Positions 32,355 through 42,503 are shown, counted from the first letter of the stretch. The stretch is 56,344 nt of DNA from Baia soyae (GCF_004341445.1 NZ_SLXV01000017.1:1-56344), one strand, 5' to 3'. The notes: generated by a model from the sequence alone, not told the origin. Numbers and translations are program-made.

Positions 32355-33665
32355 TTATTCAAGTATGGATACCGTACCAGCAGGCGACTTCTTCACCATA
32401 ATCCGTGAGATCCTACGATTTTCAATGGTTTCTACTTCAAACGTATATCCAAACGCGTCATGTGAATCTCCGGTGTTCGGAATGGCTTGTAGTTGAGAGA
32501 AAAGCCATCCGCCAATTGTATCATTATCTTCATCTTCTATTCTTAGTTTAAAGTGTCTATTTACATCTTCTAATAGCAAGCGTGCATCAATCGATGTATG
32601 TGAACCTGTACTACGGAATAGGGGTAGTTCTTGGTCAAACTCATCTTGAATCTCTCCAAAAATCTCTTCCATGATATCCTCTAAGGTGATAATACCTGAT
32701 GTACCACCAAATTCATCGACCACGATGGCCATCCCAACGCGATTTTTTTGTAAGGTAAACATAACATCTTTAATCTCCATCGTTTCGGGCACAAAGGAGA
32801 CGGGACGAGATAAATCTTTTAATGTGGGTTTTTTTCCTTTGGCCAATGCTTCAAATACATCTCGTATATGGATAATCCCGATAATCTGATCTTTGTCTTG
32901 TTCACAGATCGGAAATCGAGTATGTGTCGAGTTGACGATAATATCTAGGTTTGTAGCGAAATCATCTTCCGAATAGATACAGGTCATCTGGGTTCGGGAG
33001 ATCATCACTTCACGAGCAATCCGCTCAGTAAAGTCGAATACATTATCAAATAGCTGCATCTCTGTTTTATCAATATAACCGCTTTTATGGCTCTGCTGGA
33101 GAACCAAGCGAATCTCTTCTTCGGTATGGGCAGAGTGATGTTCATTCATCTCAATTCCACTTGCACGTAAGAGCCAGTTGGCGGAACCGTTGAGGGCAAA
33201 AATAAAGGGTCGAAAGATAGAGTAAAACAGGTGTAACGGTGTAGCGATCCACAGGGTAACTTTCTCAGCTTGACGAATCGCGAGTGTCTTGGGTGCCATC
33301 TCACCTACTACAATGTGTAAGAAGGTAACGATCAAGAATCCAATGGCCACAGAGATCGTGTGGATCAACCATTCGGGTGTTTGGAAAAGTACGAGCATGG
33401 GTTTTAGAAGCCTAGCAATAGCTGGCTCTGCTACCCAACCAAGTCCAAGGGAAGCGAGGGTAATACCTAGTTGTGTGGCTGATAAATATGCATCTAGATT
33501 GGCAAGCACCTTTTGCGCAAGTCTACCGCGTCGATGCCCTACTTGAGCAATTCGAGTGCTTCGAACTTTCACGATAGCAAATTCAGCAGCAACGAAGAAT
33601 CCGTTGAGGAAAACGAGGAATAAAGCGAATAGCAAATACAGTGAGTTACTTATGACCCCTTCCAA
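32355..33665 (-). CDS. CNNM/CorC-type membrane protein (hemolysin family, YhdP/YugS-like)
   Basis: A 436-residue protein with DUF21 membrane domain (about 1-190, LVFLNGFFVAAEFAIVKVR), two CBS domains (about 205-335, with RFPICEQDKDQIIGIIHIRD and VVDEFGGTSGIITLEDIMEEIFGEI) and a C-terminal CorC_HlyC domain (about 345-430). The family handles Mg2+ efflux or related ion control; the name hemolysin is historical. The start is TTG at 33665, eight bases after AGGAGG. Confidence 0.92.
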   Translation of the reverse strand: MEGVISNSLYLLFALFLVFLNGFFVAAEFAIVKVRSTRIAQVGHRRGRLAQKVLANLDAYLSATQLGITLASLGLGWVAEPAIARLLKPMLVLFQTPEWLIHTISVAIGFLIVTFLHIVVGEMAPKTLAIRQAEKVTLWIATPLHLFYSIFRPFIFALNGSANWLLRASGIEMNEHHSAHTEEEIRLVLQQSHKSGYIDKTEMQLFDNVFDFTERIAREVMISRTQMTCIYSEDDFATNLDIIVNSTHTRFPICEQDKDQIIGIIHIRDVFEALAKGKKPTLKDLSRPVSFVPETMEIKDVMFTLQKNRVGMAIVVDEFGGTSGIITLEDIMEEIFGEIQDEFDQELPLFRSTGSHTSIDARLLLEDVNRHFKLRIEDEDNDTIGGWLFSQLQAIPNTGDSHDAFGYTFEVETIENRRISRIMVKKSPAGTVSILE

Positions 33666-33770
33666 AAGGTCAACCTCCTAGTAAAATAGAATATAGTGTT
33701 ACAACTTTAATCATAAGTCACTTACGTAATGAAAGTAAATAAAAAATATTGTTTTTTTAATTGAATTAAT

Positions 33771-33805
33771 AAAAAAATAGACCCTATGGAGAGTCTATTT
33801 TTTTA
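33771..33805 (-). terminator. Terminator of the liv operon
   Basis: AAAAAAATAGAC and GTCTATTTTTTT form a stem; on the minus strand it lies just behind livF. Confidence 0.85.
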
Positions 33806-33818
33806 TTAAGAGCTTCGT

Positions 33819-34523
33819 CTAAGCGAGGTATGCTTCTCGGATTTGTTCGTTTCCAAGTAGTGCATCGGCATGGTCTTGTAGAGCGATGGAGCCTGTCTGG
33901 ATGACGTAGCCACGATCGGCTATTTGTAGGGCTTGATAGGCATTTTGTTCGACTAAGAGGATGGTCATCCCGGTCTGATTTAGTTTTTGGATGATCTCAA
34001 AAATCTGTTCGACGACGACGGGAGCTAGGCCCATAGAAGGTTCGTCGAGTAGGAGAATTTTAGGGTTCATCATGAGCCCGCGTCCGATGGCAAGCATTTG
34101 TTGTTCCCCGCCGCTCATCGTTCCTCCTTTTTGAGAGAGTCGTTCTTTTACTCTCGGGAAATATTGGAAAACTCGTTCCATCCGCTCGGTAATTTGCTTT
34201 TTATCTTTTACTTGGAAAGCTCCCATCTCCAAGTTTTCTTTTACTGTGAGTCCGGGGAAGATACGTCGCCCTTCGGGAACATGAGCAATCCCTAATTCGG
34301 CGATGGTGTGGGGCGGATGGCTTTGAATTTCGTTTCCTTCAAATAAAATCTTTCCTGTTGTTTTCACTTGTCCACAGATGGCTTTGAGAGTGGTTGATTT
34401 TCCGGCACCGTTGGAACCGATTAGGGTGACAATTTCTCCTTGCCCAACGTGTAGGGATATGTCGTGTAATGCCTGGATCTGGCCATAAAAGGAGCGAATG
34501 GATTGTAGTTGAAGTAGACTCAT
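33819..34523 (-). CDS. livF: Branched-chain amino-acid ABC transporter, ATPase LivF
   Basis: A 234-residue ATPase of the LivF type: SIRSFYGQIQALHDISL, Walker A GSNGAGKST, signature MSGGEQQMLAIGRGLM, Walker B ILLLDEPSMGLAP and LVEQNA. AAAGGAGAC precedes the ATG at 34523. It is the last gene of livK-H-M-G-F. Confidence 0.95.
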   Translation of the reverse strand: MSLLQLQSIRSFYGQIQALHDISLHVGQGEIVTLIGSNGAGKSTTLKAICGQVKTTGKILFEGNEIQSHPPHTIAELGIAHVPEGRRIFPGLTVKENLEMGAFQVKDKKQITERMERVFQYFPRVKERLSQKGGTMSGGEQQMLAIGRGLMMNPKILLLDEPSMGLAPVVVEQIFEIIQKLNQTGMTILLVEQNAYQALQIADRGYVIQTGSIALQDHADALLGNEQIREAYLA

Positions 34524-34545
34524 AAGGGTCTCCTTTCCTATTTTT

Positions 34546-35319
34546 CTATACTGAAAGTGCACTTTTCCCTAGGTAAGCTTCGATGACATTGGGATTGTTT
34601 CGGATCTCTTCGGGTACACCTTGTGCGATCAGCTGACCGTGATCTAGCACATAGATTTGCTCTGAGATTCTCATCACGAGTTTCATATCATGTTCGATTA
34701 AGATAATGGTGATTTGTTTATCATCCCGGATTTGTAGGATGAGATCGGTTAATTCAGTGGTCTCTTTTGGATTCATCCCAGCGGCCGGTTCATCAAGGAG
34801 TAGGACTTTGGGATGGGTCGCTAGCGCTCGGGCAATCTCTAACTTGCGCTGTGCTCCGTAGGGGAGATTTTTTGCTTGATGGTTTACCCAATCAGCTAGG
34901 CCGACATATTCGAGAAGAGAATACGCTTCATAGCGGGCTTGTTCTTCTTCGGCGCGAACTTTAGGTGTGGAAAAGAGTGTGCCGAGGAAGCCGGAATTTA
35001 GATGAATATGCATACCAACCATTACGTTTTCGAGGACGCTCATTTCTTTGAACAAACGGATGTTTTGAAATGTGCGTGCAATCCCTTTTTCGGCGATGAA
35101 ATTAGGCTTTAGACCGGTGATTGTTTTTTGATCGAGATGGATCTCTCCGCCGTCAGGGGAATAGATTCCGGTGATCATATTAAAAAATGTCGTTTTACCT
35201 GCTCCATTTGGTCCGATGACGGCAGTGATAGATCCTTTTTCAAAGTTGATGGAGACGTCTTTGACAGCGGTGAGGCCGCCGAAGTGTTTGGTAATGCTGG
35301 TGGCGGTTAACATCGACAT
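34546..35319 (-). CDS. livG: Branched-chain amino-acid ABC transporter, ATPase LivG
   Basis: A 257-residue ATPase of the LivG type: ITKHFGGLTAVKDVSI, Walker A GPNGAGKTTFFNMITG, the LivG insert GIARTFQNIRLF, LPYGAQRKLEIARAL, LLLDEPAAGMNP, and the C-terminal PEEIRNNPNVIEAYLG. GGAGGA eight bases before fixes the ATG at 35319; a longer frame upstream is not the gene. Confidence 0.95.
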   Translation of the reverse strand: MSMLTATSITKHFGGLTAVKDVSINFEKGSITAVIGPNGAGKTTFFNMITGIYSPDGGEIHLDQKTITGLKPNFIAEKGIARTFQNIRLFKEMSVLENVMVGMHIHLNSGFLGTLFSTPKVRAEEEQARYEAYSLLEYVGLADWVNHQAKNLPYGAQRKLEIARALATHPKVLLLDEPAAGMNPKETTELTDLILQIRDDKQITIILIEHDMKLVMRISEQIYVLDHGQLIAQGVPEEIRNNPNVIEAYLGKSALSV

Positions 35320-35338
35320 GGATTGATTCCTCCAAACA

Positions 35339-36604
35339 TTAGATGGAAGTAGTTGTTTCCTTGGACTTACCTTTTTTCTGTGTGAGCTTCGCTTTGAGAT
35401 CGGCGATTTTGTATGTTTTGTTTTTGGCGGGGATGAGTCCTTGGGGCCTGTAGATGGCGATCCCGACGAGGACGAGCCCGAATAGTAGACGTTGCATTTT
35501 AGCTGGCGAGAATACCTCAGGTACATGTAGGTTTTGGGTGAGAAATAAGGTAATCTCCGTTAAAATTTGTAGGTTGAGAATGGAGATGATCGCAGCTCCT
35601 AAGATGACGCCGGGAACGCTGCCCATTCCTCCTAAGATGACCATCACTAAGATGGTGATGGATTCTAAGAGAGTGAAGCTGGTAGGATCGACGAATTGGT
35701 TTTTTGCGGCAAAGAGAACGCCCATCATACCGGAAAAGGAAGCGCCCAGAGCAAAAGCCCATAGTTTGGTTTTCACTAGGGGAATTCCCATGGCCTGAGA
35801 AGCGATCTCGTCTTCTCGTATGGCTTTCCATGAGCGCCCTAGTTTGGAGTCTTCAAAGCGTCGAACGGCGTAGATGACGAATCCTAAGACAATTAAAACC
35901 ACGAAGTAAATGTGGGAGGATTGTGTAAAGGTGAAACCAAATAGCTTGGGTTGGGGGATCCCGGAAATACCGAGTGCTCCGTTGGTAATATTGACGGGCT
36001 TATCCAAGTTGTTAAATACGATACGGATGATCTCACCAAATCCTAAGGTGACAATGGCTAGATAATCCCCTTTTACCCGCAAAACGGGAACGCCCAAGAT
36101 AATACCAAATAACGCCGCCACCAGTGCTCCTATGATAATAAAGAGCCAAAATGATTCTCCACCGAGTGGGAAAATGGAGGAGTTTTGAAAGAGGGCTTGT
36201 GCTTGTGGGGAGGCAAAAATCCCATACACATAAGCTCCGAGTGCGAAGAAGGCGACAAATCCTAAATCGAGTAAACCTGCAAAGCCGACTACGATATTTA
36301 GCCCGAGTGCCATCGCGATATAGATTCCAGCCATGACGGCGACTTCCATATAAACTTGCTGGGAAGGACCGCCAGAAGCAGCAACTGGAATAACGGCAAA
36401 GGCGATTAGGGCACCAACGCCCCATTTGATCCAGTTGGAAAAGGTTGTGTAGTACAGAAGTAAGAAAGAGCAAAGTAAAAGTAAAAAGGATGTGACTGAT
36501 TTATCCATGAGATAGAGGCTGGTGCTCGCACACAGGACAATGAGAAGAATGAGAACCGACTGGAAAGTGCGGCTGTTTGAGAAGAGAGAAGTTAATTTTT
36601 TCAT
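35339..36604 (-). CDS. livM: Branched-chain amino-acid ABC transporter, permease LivM
   Basis: A 421-residue permease with an N-terminal extension of about 110 residues that has three or four further helices, then the LivM core: GLNIVVGFAGLLDLGFVAFFALGAY, GDYLAIVTLGFGEIIRI, and the cytoplasmic EAA-like loop SWKAIREDEIASQAMGIPL. The ATG at 36604 follows TAGGTGA. It forms the membrane channel with LivH; livG follows after 19 bases. Confidence 0.94.
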   Translation of the reverse strand: MKKLTSLFSNSRTFQSVLILLIVLCASTSLYLMDKSVTSFLLLLCSFLLLYYTTFSNWIKWGVGALIAFAVIPVAASGGPSQQVYMEVAVMAGIYIAMALGLNIVVGFAGLLDLGFVAFFALGAYVYGIFASPQAQALFQNSSIFPLGGESFWLFIIIGALVAALFGIILGVPVLRVKGDYLAIVTLGFGEIIRIVFNNLDKPVNITNGALGISGIPQPKLFGFTFTQSSHIYFVVLIVLGFVIYAVRRFEDSKLGRSWKAIREDEIASQAMGIPLVKTKLWAFALGASFSGMMGVLFAAKNQFVDPTSFTLLESITILVMVILGGMGSVPGVILGAAIISILNLQILTEITLFLTQNLHVPEVFSPAKMQRLLFGLVLVGIAIYRPQGLIPAKNKTYKIADLKAKLTQKKGKSKETTTSI

Positions 36605-36613
36605 GATTTTCAC

Positions 36614-37591
36614 CTACACTTTCTCTTTTACTGCTTGGCCGAAGAGGCCTGCAGGTTTAAAAATGAGGACTAGTATGAGAATAATAAATGCAAATACATC
36701 TTTATACTCAGCGCCTAAGGCTCCACCAGTGAGAATACCTAGGTTAGCGGCCGCAAATACCTCTAATAATCCAATTAAAAGTCCACCAAACATGGCTCCG
36801 CGGATATTTCCAATCCCGCCTAAAACAGCAGCGGTAAACGCTTTCAATCCAAGGATGAAGCCGATAAAGGGGTTAATGGTAGCATATTGTTGGGCATAGA
36901 GAACGCCTGTCGCTCCACCGATCGCCGAACCGATAAAAAAGGTGAGTGAGATTACTTTGTTTACATTGATCCCCATTAGGGCCGCTGTAGCGCGATCTTG
37001 AGCCACGGCACGCATGGCGATTCCCCATTTGGTACGGTTTACGAAGATATCGAGTACAATCATGATTAGAACTGCGATTCCGATTACAATCAGTGTATTT
37101 GACTTGATAGCGGATGCATGAACCTCATACCCACCTACCGAAAATGCAGGGATTGCAATCTTGTTTTCAAAGATGGTTTGTCCGGTCACGATGTAGTTTC
37201 CTGTTTTATACTCCGCGACGAATCGGACGACATCTTGAAGGATAAAGGAGATTCCGACAGCAGAGATCAAAGGAATGAGTTTGGGAGCTGTTCGGAGGGG
37301 ACGATAAGCGACACGTTCAATCCCGACACCTATCACACCTGTTAATAAAGAAGCAAAAATGAGAACGAGTACTAAGGTTACCCAGTTTAAGGCAAGGCCA
37401 ATGTCTACAAATCCAAATAAGAGAGCGGTTCCGATAAAAGCTCCTGCCATAAAAATCTCACCGTGTGCAAAGTTGATCAGTTCCAAGATTCCATATACCA
37501 TGGTATATCCAAGCGCGACAACTGCATAAATGGCACCGAGGGTCAGACCGTCCAAGAGTACCTGGGGTAGTGTGGAGAGGATCTCTTGCAT
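36614..37591 (-). CDS. livH: Branched-chain amino-acid ABC transporter, permease LivH
   Basis: A 325-residue permease: DGLTLGAIYAVVALGYTMVYGILELINFAHGE is the family start, GVGIERVAYRPLR and MRAVAQDRATAALMGIN are the coupling parts, FTAAVLGGIGNIRGAMFGG the usual late signature. AGAAAGGAATGG precedes the ATG. It pairs with LivM and is ten bases ahead of it. Confidence 0.95.
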   Translation of the reverse strand: MQEILSTLPQVLLDGLTLGAIYAVVALGYTMVYGILELINFAHGEIFMAGAFIGTALLFGFVDIGLALNWVTLVLVLIFASLLTGVIGVGIERVAYRPLRTAPKLIPLISAVGISFILQDVVRFVAEYKTGNYIVTGQTIFENKIAIPAFSVGGYEVHASAIKSNTLIVIGIAVLIMIVLDIFVNRTKWGIAMRAVAQDRATAALMGINVNKVISLTFFIGSAIGGATGVLYAQQYATINPFIGFILGLKAFTAAVLGGIGNIRGAMFGGLLIGLLEVFAAANLGILTGGALGAEYKDVFAFIILILVLIFKPAGLFGQAVKEKV

Positions 37592-37639
37592 AAGGGTCCA
37601 TTCCTTTCTAGAACGTATAGTTTTATAAGTTTTTTTGTA

Positions 37640-37673
37640 AAAAGGAGATGAAGGTTTGATCCTTCACCTCATA
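37640..37673 (-). terminator. Terminator between livK and livH
   Basis: On the minus strand GAGGTGAAGG pairs with CCTTCATCTC, followed by CTTTTT. Partial stopping here would give more LivK than membrane parts, a usual feature of binding-protein operons. Confidence 0.8.
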
Positions 37674-37682
37674 GAAAAAGGA

Positions 37683-38858
37683 CTACTGTTTCTCTATAAC
37701 TCCAACTTGCTTGCCTGGATATTTGTCTTCAAATTGGAAGACGAATACTTTTGCGTATTTGTTATCACCTTTCGCGTCAAAGCCTACTTTGGTTGCAATT
37801 CCTTGGTAGTCTTGGACTGCCCGGATTGCATCTCTCACTTGCTCACGCGATGGTTTTTTGTTGCCATTTTTCGTGATGGAGTCTTCGAGACCTTTGAGGA
37901 TAACGCCCATACTGTCATATCCATAGTAGGAGAAGGATTGAACTGCTTTCTTCTCACCAAATTTGGCTTGGTATTTCTTCACGAAATTTTGGCCCTCTGG
38001 AGTATTGGAGATGTCAGCTGCTACCGATGTGTAAAAAGTGTTTTTCACGCCTTTACCAGCGATTTTCACCATATCGGAACTATCGAATCCGTCGCCCCCC
38101 ATGACTGGCATATTAAGTCCTTTTTCACGAGCTTGTTTGACAAGTAGGCCGCCTTCACCGTAAAGTCCACCAAAGTAGATGAGATCCGGTTTTTTGGCTG
38201 CAACTTGGTTCAAAACGCCGTTAAAGTCCTGCTCGCCGACTGTAATGGCTTCATAGGCCGAGATTTTCGCCTGTTTTTGTTCGGCTACTTTTTTGAAGTT
38301 TTCAGCCAGACCTTGTCCATAGGCTGATTTATCTTGAATAATGAAAATATTTTTTGCTTTAAGATTGTCTGTTGCAAAACCATAAGCAGCAGGTCCTTGG
38401 AAATCATCGCGTGCCACGATTCTGTTAACTGATTTTTTCCCTTGTTCAGTTAATTCAACAGCTGTGTTGGCTGGTGAAACCATCGCGATGGAATTGTTTT
38501 CATAAGTAGATGAGGCAGGGATGGCAACTCCTGAGTTTAAGTGTCCTACGATCCCGAGGATACTTTGGTCAGCGGCTAATTTTTGCGCGTTGGCCACACC
38601 CACTTTTGGGTCTCCTTGGTCATCATATGGGACAAGCTCTAGAGTAAAGCCTAGTTTCTTAAACTTTTCTTGGTTTTCTTCCAGTGCTAGCTGAGCTCCT
38701 AATTTAATTGCTTCCCCTAAGGTGGAGCTACTTCCGGACAGCGGGCTTTGTGTTGCGATTTTGATTGTGTTATTGCCTCCAGCATCGGTACTACAGCCGA
38801 CCACTGTGGTGGTAACAAGCCCAATAGCAGTGAGAATAGTAAGGAAATTACGTTTCAA
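37683..38858 (-). CDS. livK: Branched-chain amino-acid-binding lipoprotein LivK/LivJ
   Basis: A 391-residue lipoprotein with signal ending in lipobox VVGC, then a Leu/Ile/Val-binding fold: IKIATQSPLSGSSSTLGEAIKLGAQLALEE, VPYDDQGDPKVGVANAQKLAAD, VGHLNSGVAIPASSTYE, and QSFSYYGYDSMGVILKGLE. It is held outside and passes the amino acid to LivHM. The start is TTG at 38858, nine bases after AGGAGG. Confidence 0.94.
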   Translation of the reverse strand: MKRNFLTILTAIGLVTTTVVGCSTDAGGNNTIKIATQSPLSGSSSTLGEAIKLGAQLALEENQEKFKKLGFTLELVPYDDQGDPKVGVANAQKLAADQSILGIVGHLNSGVAIPASSTYENNSIAMVSPANTAVELTEQGKKSVNRIVARDDFQGPAAYGFATDNLKAKNIFIIQDKSAYGQGLAENFKKVAEQKQAKISAYEAITVGEQDFNGVLNQVAAKKPDLIYFGGLYGEGGLLVKQAREKGLNMPVMGGDGFDSSDMVKIAGKGVKNTFYTSVAADISNTPEGQNFVKKYQAKFGEKKAVQSFSYYGYDSMGVILKGLEDSITKNGNKKPSREQVRDAIRAVQDYQGIATKVGFDAKGDNKYAKVFVFQFEDKYPGKQVGVIEKQ

Positions 38859-39001
38859 AAGGGTAAGCCTCCTCTTTAATGTTGTAACTATAGATATATC
38901 ATACACGCAAAAGGTTTAGAATTCACCACGAATTTATATAAGAGTTAAAAATAAATTTATTTAAAAAATTATAATTAATAGATATATCTTTTTATAAATA
39001 G

Positions 39002-39062
39002 CAAATGGAGAACGACTAGTGATCGATGAGAAATTTCTCAACTAGTTCATTCTCCATTTATT
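39002..39062 (-). terminator. Long hairpin behind mgtE, probable terminator
   Basis: AAATGGAGAA and TTCTCCATTT, with ACTAGT/ACTAGT and an inner GAGAAATTTCTC, form a long stem. It lies between mgtE and livK, both on the minus strand, about 90 bases after the mgtE stop. Confidence 0.6.
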
Positions 39063-39148
39063 GTCTGGTATTCATTTTAGATCGCAACCTAGGACTGGAA
39101 CTGTCCATAAGATCACTCCTATGCGTTTTTAAAAATAATCAATGGGAG

Positions 39149-40498
39149 TTAGATATGCAAAATTAACTGAGCCATCGTGAAGTAGATGATAAGTCCTGTT
39201 CCGTCTACTAAAGTAGTAATGAGCGGGCCCGATACGACGGCAGGATCGATTTTGAGACGGTGGAGCATGAGTGGCAAAAAGGATGATACAAGTGATGACC
39301 AAAGCACGATACATAAGGCAGAGATCGAAACGACATATGTGACATTGAGATCTACACCCATCATCCATGCCCGGACTAAAGCGATGACGCCAATCGAGGA
39401 GCCAATAAGAGCACCCGTGATTAACTCTTTACGCATAACCCGAAACACATCTGAAAATTGGACTTCTCCGACTCCAAGTGCACGCACGAGAGTAGAGACA
39501 ATTTGGGAACCTGTATTTCCTCCGGTGCCGGTAAGAAGTGGGATGAAAAAGGATAAGGCTACCACTTGGTGCATAGCGGACTGATAGGATTCGATTACAT
39601 TCGATGTGTAGGCTCCCCCTATAAATAAAATGAGTAGCCATATGATTCGTTTGCTGTAGAGATTCCAGACGGTTGCTTTGAAGTAGGGTTCTTCTAGCGG
39701 CTGACTACCTCCAAGCATTTGGAAGTCTTCTGTCGCTTCTTCTTCTAATACGTCTACTACATCATCGTGTGTGATAATGCCGACGAGACGTTTCTGGGTA
39801 TCGACAACGGGGAGTGCATATAAATCATAGCGGGATAAGATTTTCGCTACTTCTTCTTGCTCCATCTCAGCGGGTACGGAGATGAGTTCCGCTGTTGCGA
39901 TGGTCCCGATTGTCGTATCGAGGCTTGCTAAAATCATTTCTTTCAAAGAGGCGACTCCTACTAGCTCACCACGAACATTGGTGACATAGATATAAGAGAC
40001 GATTTCCGCTTCATGCCCTACTTTCCGAATATGCTCTAGGGTGCGATCACAGCTCCAGTATGCTCTAGCAGAGATATAGTCAACGGTCATGAGACTGCCG
40101 GCTGTATATTCTGAATAGGACATCAATTGATTAATTTGTTGCCGATAATCTTCTGGCAACAGGCGCAAGAGGCGTTCTGCTTGATAAGGATGGATCGCGA
40201 GCAACGTATCTACTACTGCATCACTAGACATTTGTTTCAATAATAAAGAAGAAACGGAGTTGTCGAGATGCTGTAGGATGTTGTATTGTACCTCTGGTTC
40301 TAGGTATTCGAGTGATTCTGCAGCGATCGGGATAGGTAGACTTGGAATCAATTTAAGTTGCGCTGGTTCCTCTAAATGACCGATAATTTGCGAGATATCA
40401 TACGGCTGTAGCGGTTGGATGGCCTCTAATAACTCGGCCGAATTAGGGCTAGTGTCGAGTACGGTTTGAATCCGATTTTGAACTAAGGTGTAGTCCAT
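39149..40498 (-). CDS. mgtE: Magnesium transporter MgtE
   Basis: A 449-residue protein with the three MgtE parts: N-terminal superhelix (to about 130, LEEPAQLKLIPSLP), two CBS domains (about 135-255, SAGSLMTVDY-like start YTAGSLMTVDYISA, and DLYALPVVDTQKRLVGIIT), and five C-terminal membrane helices with the ion-path signature PLLTGTGGNTGSQ. The cytoplasmic domain closes the channel at high Mg2+. The mRNA leader carries an M-box. Confidence 0.95.
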   Translation of the reverse strand: MDYTLVQNRIQTVLDTSPNSAELLEAIQPLQPYDISQIIGHLEEPAQLKLIPSLPIPIAAESLEYLEPEVQYNILQHLDNSVSSLLLKQMSSDAVVDTLLAIHPYQAERLLRLLPEDYRQQINQLMSYSEYTAGSLMTVDYISARAYWSCDRTLEHIRKVGHEAEIVSYIYVTNVRGELVGVASLKEMILASLDTTIGTIATAELISVPAEMEQEEVAKILSRYDLYALPVVDTQKRLVGIITHDDVVDVLEEEATEDFQMLGGSQPLEEPYFKATVWNLYSKRIIWLLILFIGGAYTSNVIESYQSAMHQVVALSFFIPLLTGTGGNTGSQIVSTLVRALGVGEVQFSDVFRVMRKELITGALIGSSIGVIALVRAWMMGVDLNVTYVVSISALCIVLWSSLVSSFLPLMLHRLKIDPAVVSGPLITTLVDGTGLIIYFTMAQLILHI

Positions 40499-40533
40499 CT
40501 AGTTCCCCTCCTCACAAAAGGCATAGAATAAAA

Positions 40534-40566
40534 AAAACTCTCAATCCATTTGATGAGGGTTTTTAA
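40534..40566 (-). terminator. Expression-platform terminator of the M-box
   Basis: On the minus strand AAACCCTCA pairs with TGAGAGTTT, followed by TTTTTATT, just before the mgtE ribosome binding site (GAGGAGGGGA). Confidence 0.85.
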
Positions 40567-40621
40567 GAGAGATGGGGCCCTAAAAATGCCACGAAAAAAA
40601 TAGCAAATAGACCTAATCCCT

Positions 40622-40785
40622 AGTTGTCCCCCTCATTTGAGCTTTGGCACTATACGGCATAGGTCTTCATGACCAGCTACATTAAGAAAGACCTTCTCTC
40701 CGATCTTTCCTGTTGACCCATTGGCGTCTCTCGACATTGCTGGGCAGTAGCGTCTCTCCGTATAGGAGCCTCACCTAATAGAGAC
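40622..40785 (-). ncRNA. M-box (ykoK) magnesium riboswitch
   Basis: The minus strand shows the M-box consensus in order: TTAGGTGAGGCTCCTATACG, GCTACTGCCCAGCAATGTCG, AGACGCCAATGGGTCAACAG, then AGCTGGTCATGAAGACCTAT and GTGCCAAAGCTCAAATGAGG. At high Mg2+ the folded RNA lets the terminator at 40534-40566 form and mgtE is off. Confidence 0.95.
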
Positions 40786-40994
40786 AAAATATAAAATTGT
40801 CTAGACGACACGGAAATTATACTCCTCGTCTTTTTTGATGTCAATGTTAACTTTTTGGTAAGAAAGAGATTGGTTCTGTATGTCAAGAATGTTCTGTTTT
40901 TGTTATAATATTTAGAAAGATACTGGTGTGTGCTGATAAGATCGATAGACCTGATATGCGGTATAAAACCTACATGGAAAGGGATCGATTGCTG

Positions 40995-42404
40995 ATGACT
41001 CATGAAAAACAAGCTCTTGAAAAGGCAATTGCAGAGATAACGGAAATCGCAGAAGGGTTTGGACTTGATTTCTTTCCGATGAGATATGAGATTTGTCCAG
41101 CAGACATTATTTATACATTTGGAGCGTATGGGATGCCAACGCGCTTTTCCCACTGGAGCTTCGGTAAGATGTATCACAAGATGAAGACGCAATATGACTT
41201 TAATCTAAGTAAGATCTATGAATTGGTGATTAATACAAATCCATGCTATGCCTTCTTATTAAAAGGAAACAGCTTGCTTCAAAATAAGCTGATTGTAGCG
41301 CATGTCCTCGCGCATAGTGACTTTTTCAAGAACAACGTTCGCTTTGGCAATACATCCAGAGACATGATGGAGAGGATGTCTGCTAGCTCCGAGAGAATTC
41401 GTGAATATGAGTTTCGCTATGGCAAAGAGGAAGTGGAGACTTTTATCGATCATGTCTTAGCGATTCAAGAGCATATAGACCCCACATTATGGAAAGCGAC
41501 ACGAAAGCCACCCCAGCTGAAAGAAAAGCCACCTAGTAAGATGACTCCGTATGACGATCTGTGGAATCTGGACTCTCCTAAGTTACCAGCTAAACCTTCC
41601 ACAAATGAACCAGCGAAAAAAACATTTCCTGAGCATCCACAAAAAGATCTTCTATTATTCCTCATGAACCATAGCCCAGACCTGTCCGAATGGCAGCAGG
41701 ATATCTTAACAATCATGCGGGAAGAGATGCTGTACTTCTGGCCACAGATTGAAACCAAAGTGATGAACGAAGGATGGGCGTCCTACTGGCATATTCGGAT
41801 TATGCGAGAGTTAGACCTAAGTGAAGCAGAGACCATTGAATTTGCTAAGCTAAATGCTTCTGTGATCCAACCTTCTTCCACTTCGTTGAATCCGTACTAT
41901 TTGGGATTGAAGATGTTTGAAGATATTGAAGAGAGATGGGACCATCCAACGAAAGAAGAACAAGATTTATATAGAAGAGTTCCGGGGAGTGGGCGTAAGA
42001 AAATCTTTGAAGTCAGGGAGCTTGATTCGGATCTTTCTTTTATACGAAACTATCTAACAAAGAAATTAGTAGAGGACTTGGACTTATATGTATACGAGAA
42101 GAAAGGGAATGAATGGATTGTTACGGATACGGCATGGGAAAATGTGCGTGAACAGCTAGTAGCGAGCCGGATTAATGGGGGGAGCCCTGTTATTCTGGTG
42201 AAAGACGGGGATTATCAAAATAGTGGGGAGCTATTACTCGCTCATCGATTTGAGGGAGTAGAATTAGATGTAAAGTATCTAGAGAAAACATTGCCGCACG
42301 TCTATGCTCTTTGGGGAAAGGCGGTTCATATGGAGACGATGGTAGAGAAACGGAATGTGATTTTTAGTTTTAATGGGAAAAAAGTGATTAGGCGGTATGT
42401 GTAA
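40995..42404 (+). CDS. spoVR: Stage V sporulation protein R (SpoVR)
   Basis: A 469-residue protein that follows Bacillus Spo[42 protein letters not shown]-type start, [20 protein letters not shown], the central [31 protein letters not shown] and the end [11 protein letters not shown]. It helps cortex formation in the mother cell; the molecular activity is unknown. ATG 40995 is chosen because family proteins start there and AAAGGGA precedes it; ATG 40974 has no such site. Confidence 0.93.
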   Translation: MTHEKQALEKAIAEITEIAEGFGLDFFPMRYEICPADIIYTFGAYGMPTRFSHWSFGKMYHKMKTQYDFNLSKIYELVINTNPCYAFLLKGNSLLQNKLIVAHVLAHSDFFKNNVRFGNTSRDMMERMSASSERIREYEFRYGKEEVETFIDHVLAIQEHIDPTLWKATRKPPQLKEKPPSKMTPYDDLWNLDSPKLPAKPSTNEPAKKTFPEHPQKDLLLFLMNHSPDLSEWQQDILTIMREEMLYFWPQIETKVMNEGWASYWHIRIMRELDLSEAETIEFAKLNASVIQPSSTSLNPYYLGLKMFEDIEERWDHPTKEEQDLYRRVPGSGRKKIFEVRELDSDLSFIRNYLTKKLVEDLDLYVYEKKGNEWIVTDTAWENVREQLVASRINGGSPVILVKDGDYQNSGELLLAHRFEGVELDVKYLEKTLPHVYALWGKAVHMETMVEKRNVIFSFNGKKVIRRYV

Positions 42405-42415
42405 TAGACAAGGGA

Positions 42416-42457
42416 AGGGCCGTGTAGGGTTACACTCTACACGGCCCTGTTCTTTAC
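42416..42457 (+). terminator. Terminator of spoVR
   Basis: GGGCCGTGTAG and CTACACGGCCC form a perfect stem followed by TGTTCTTT. Confidence 0.85.
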
Positions 42458-42463
42458 AAGAAA

Positions 42464-42503
42464 AAGACCAAAGCGGTCTAGAGACTTACGAAACCGCTTC
42501 GGT
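42464..42503 (-). terminator. Probable terminator of the repeat-protein gene
   Basis: On the minus strand AAGCGGTTT and GACCGCTT form a stem and TCTTTTTC follows downstream, just behind the stop at 42519. Confidence 0.6.

Noticed and set aside
35319-35526. N-terminal extension of LivG
   Set aside because: The upstream part overlaps livM, is of low complexity and lies before the strong GGAGGA site at 35328-35333.
40677-41192. 171-residue minus-strand frame
   Set aside because: It covers the M-box and the start of spoVR, both clearly supported; the frame has no family match or ribosome binding site.
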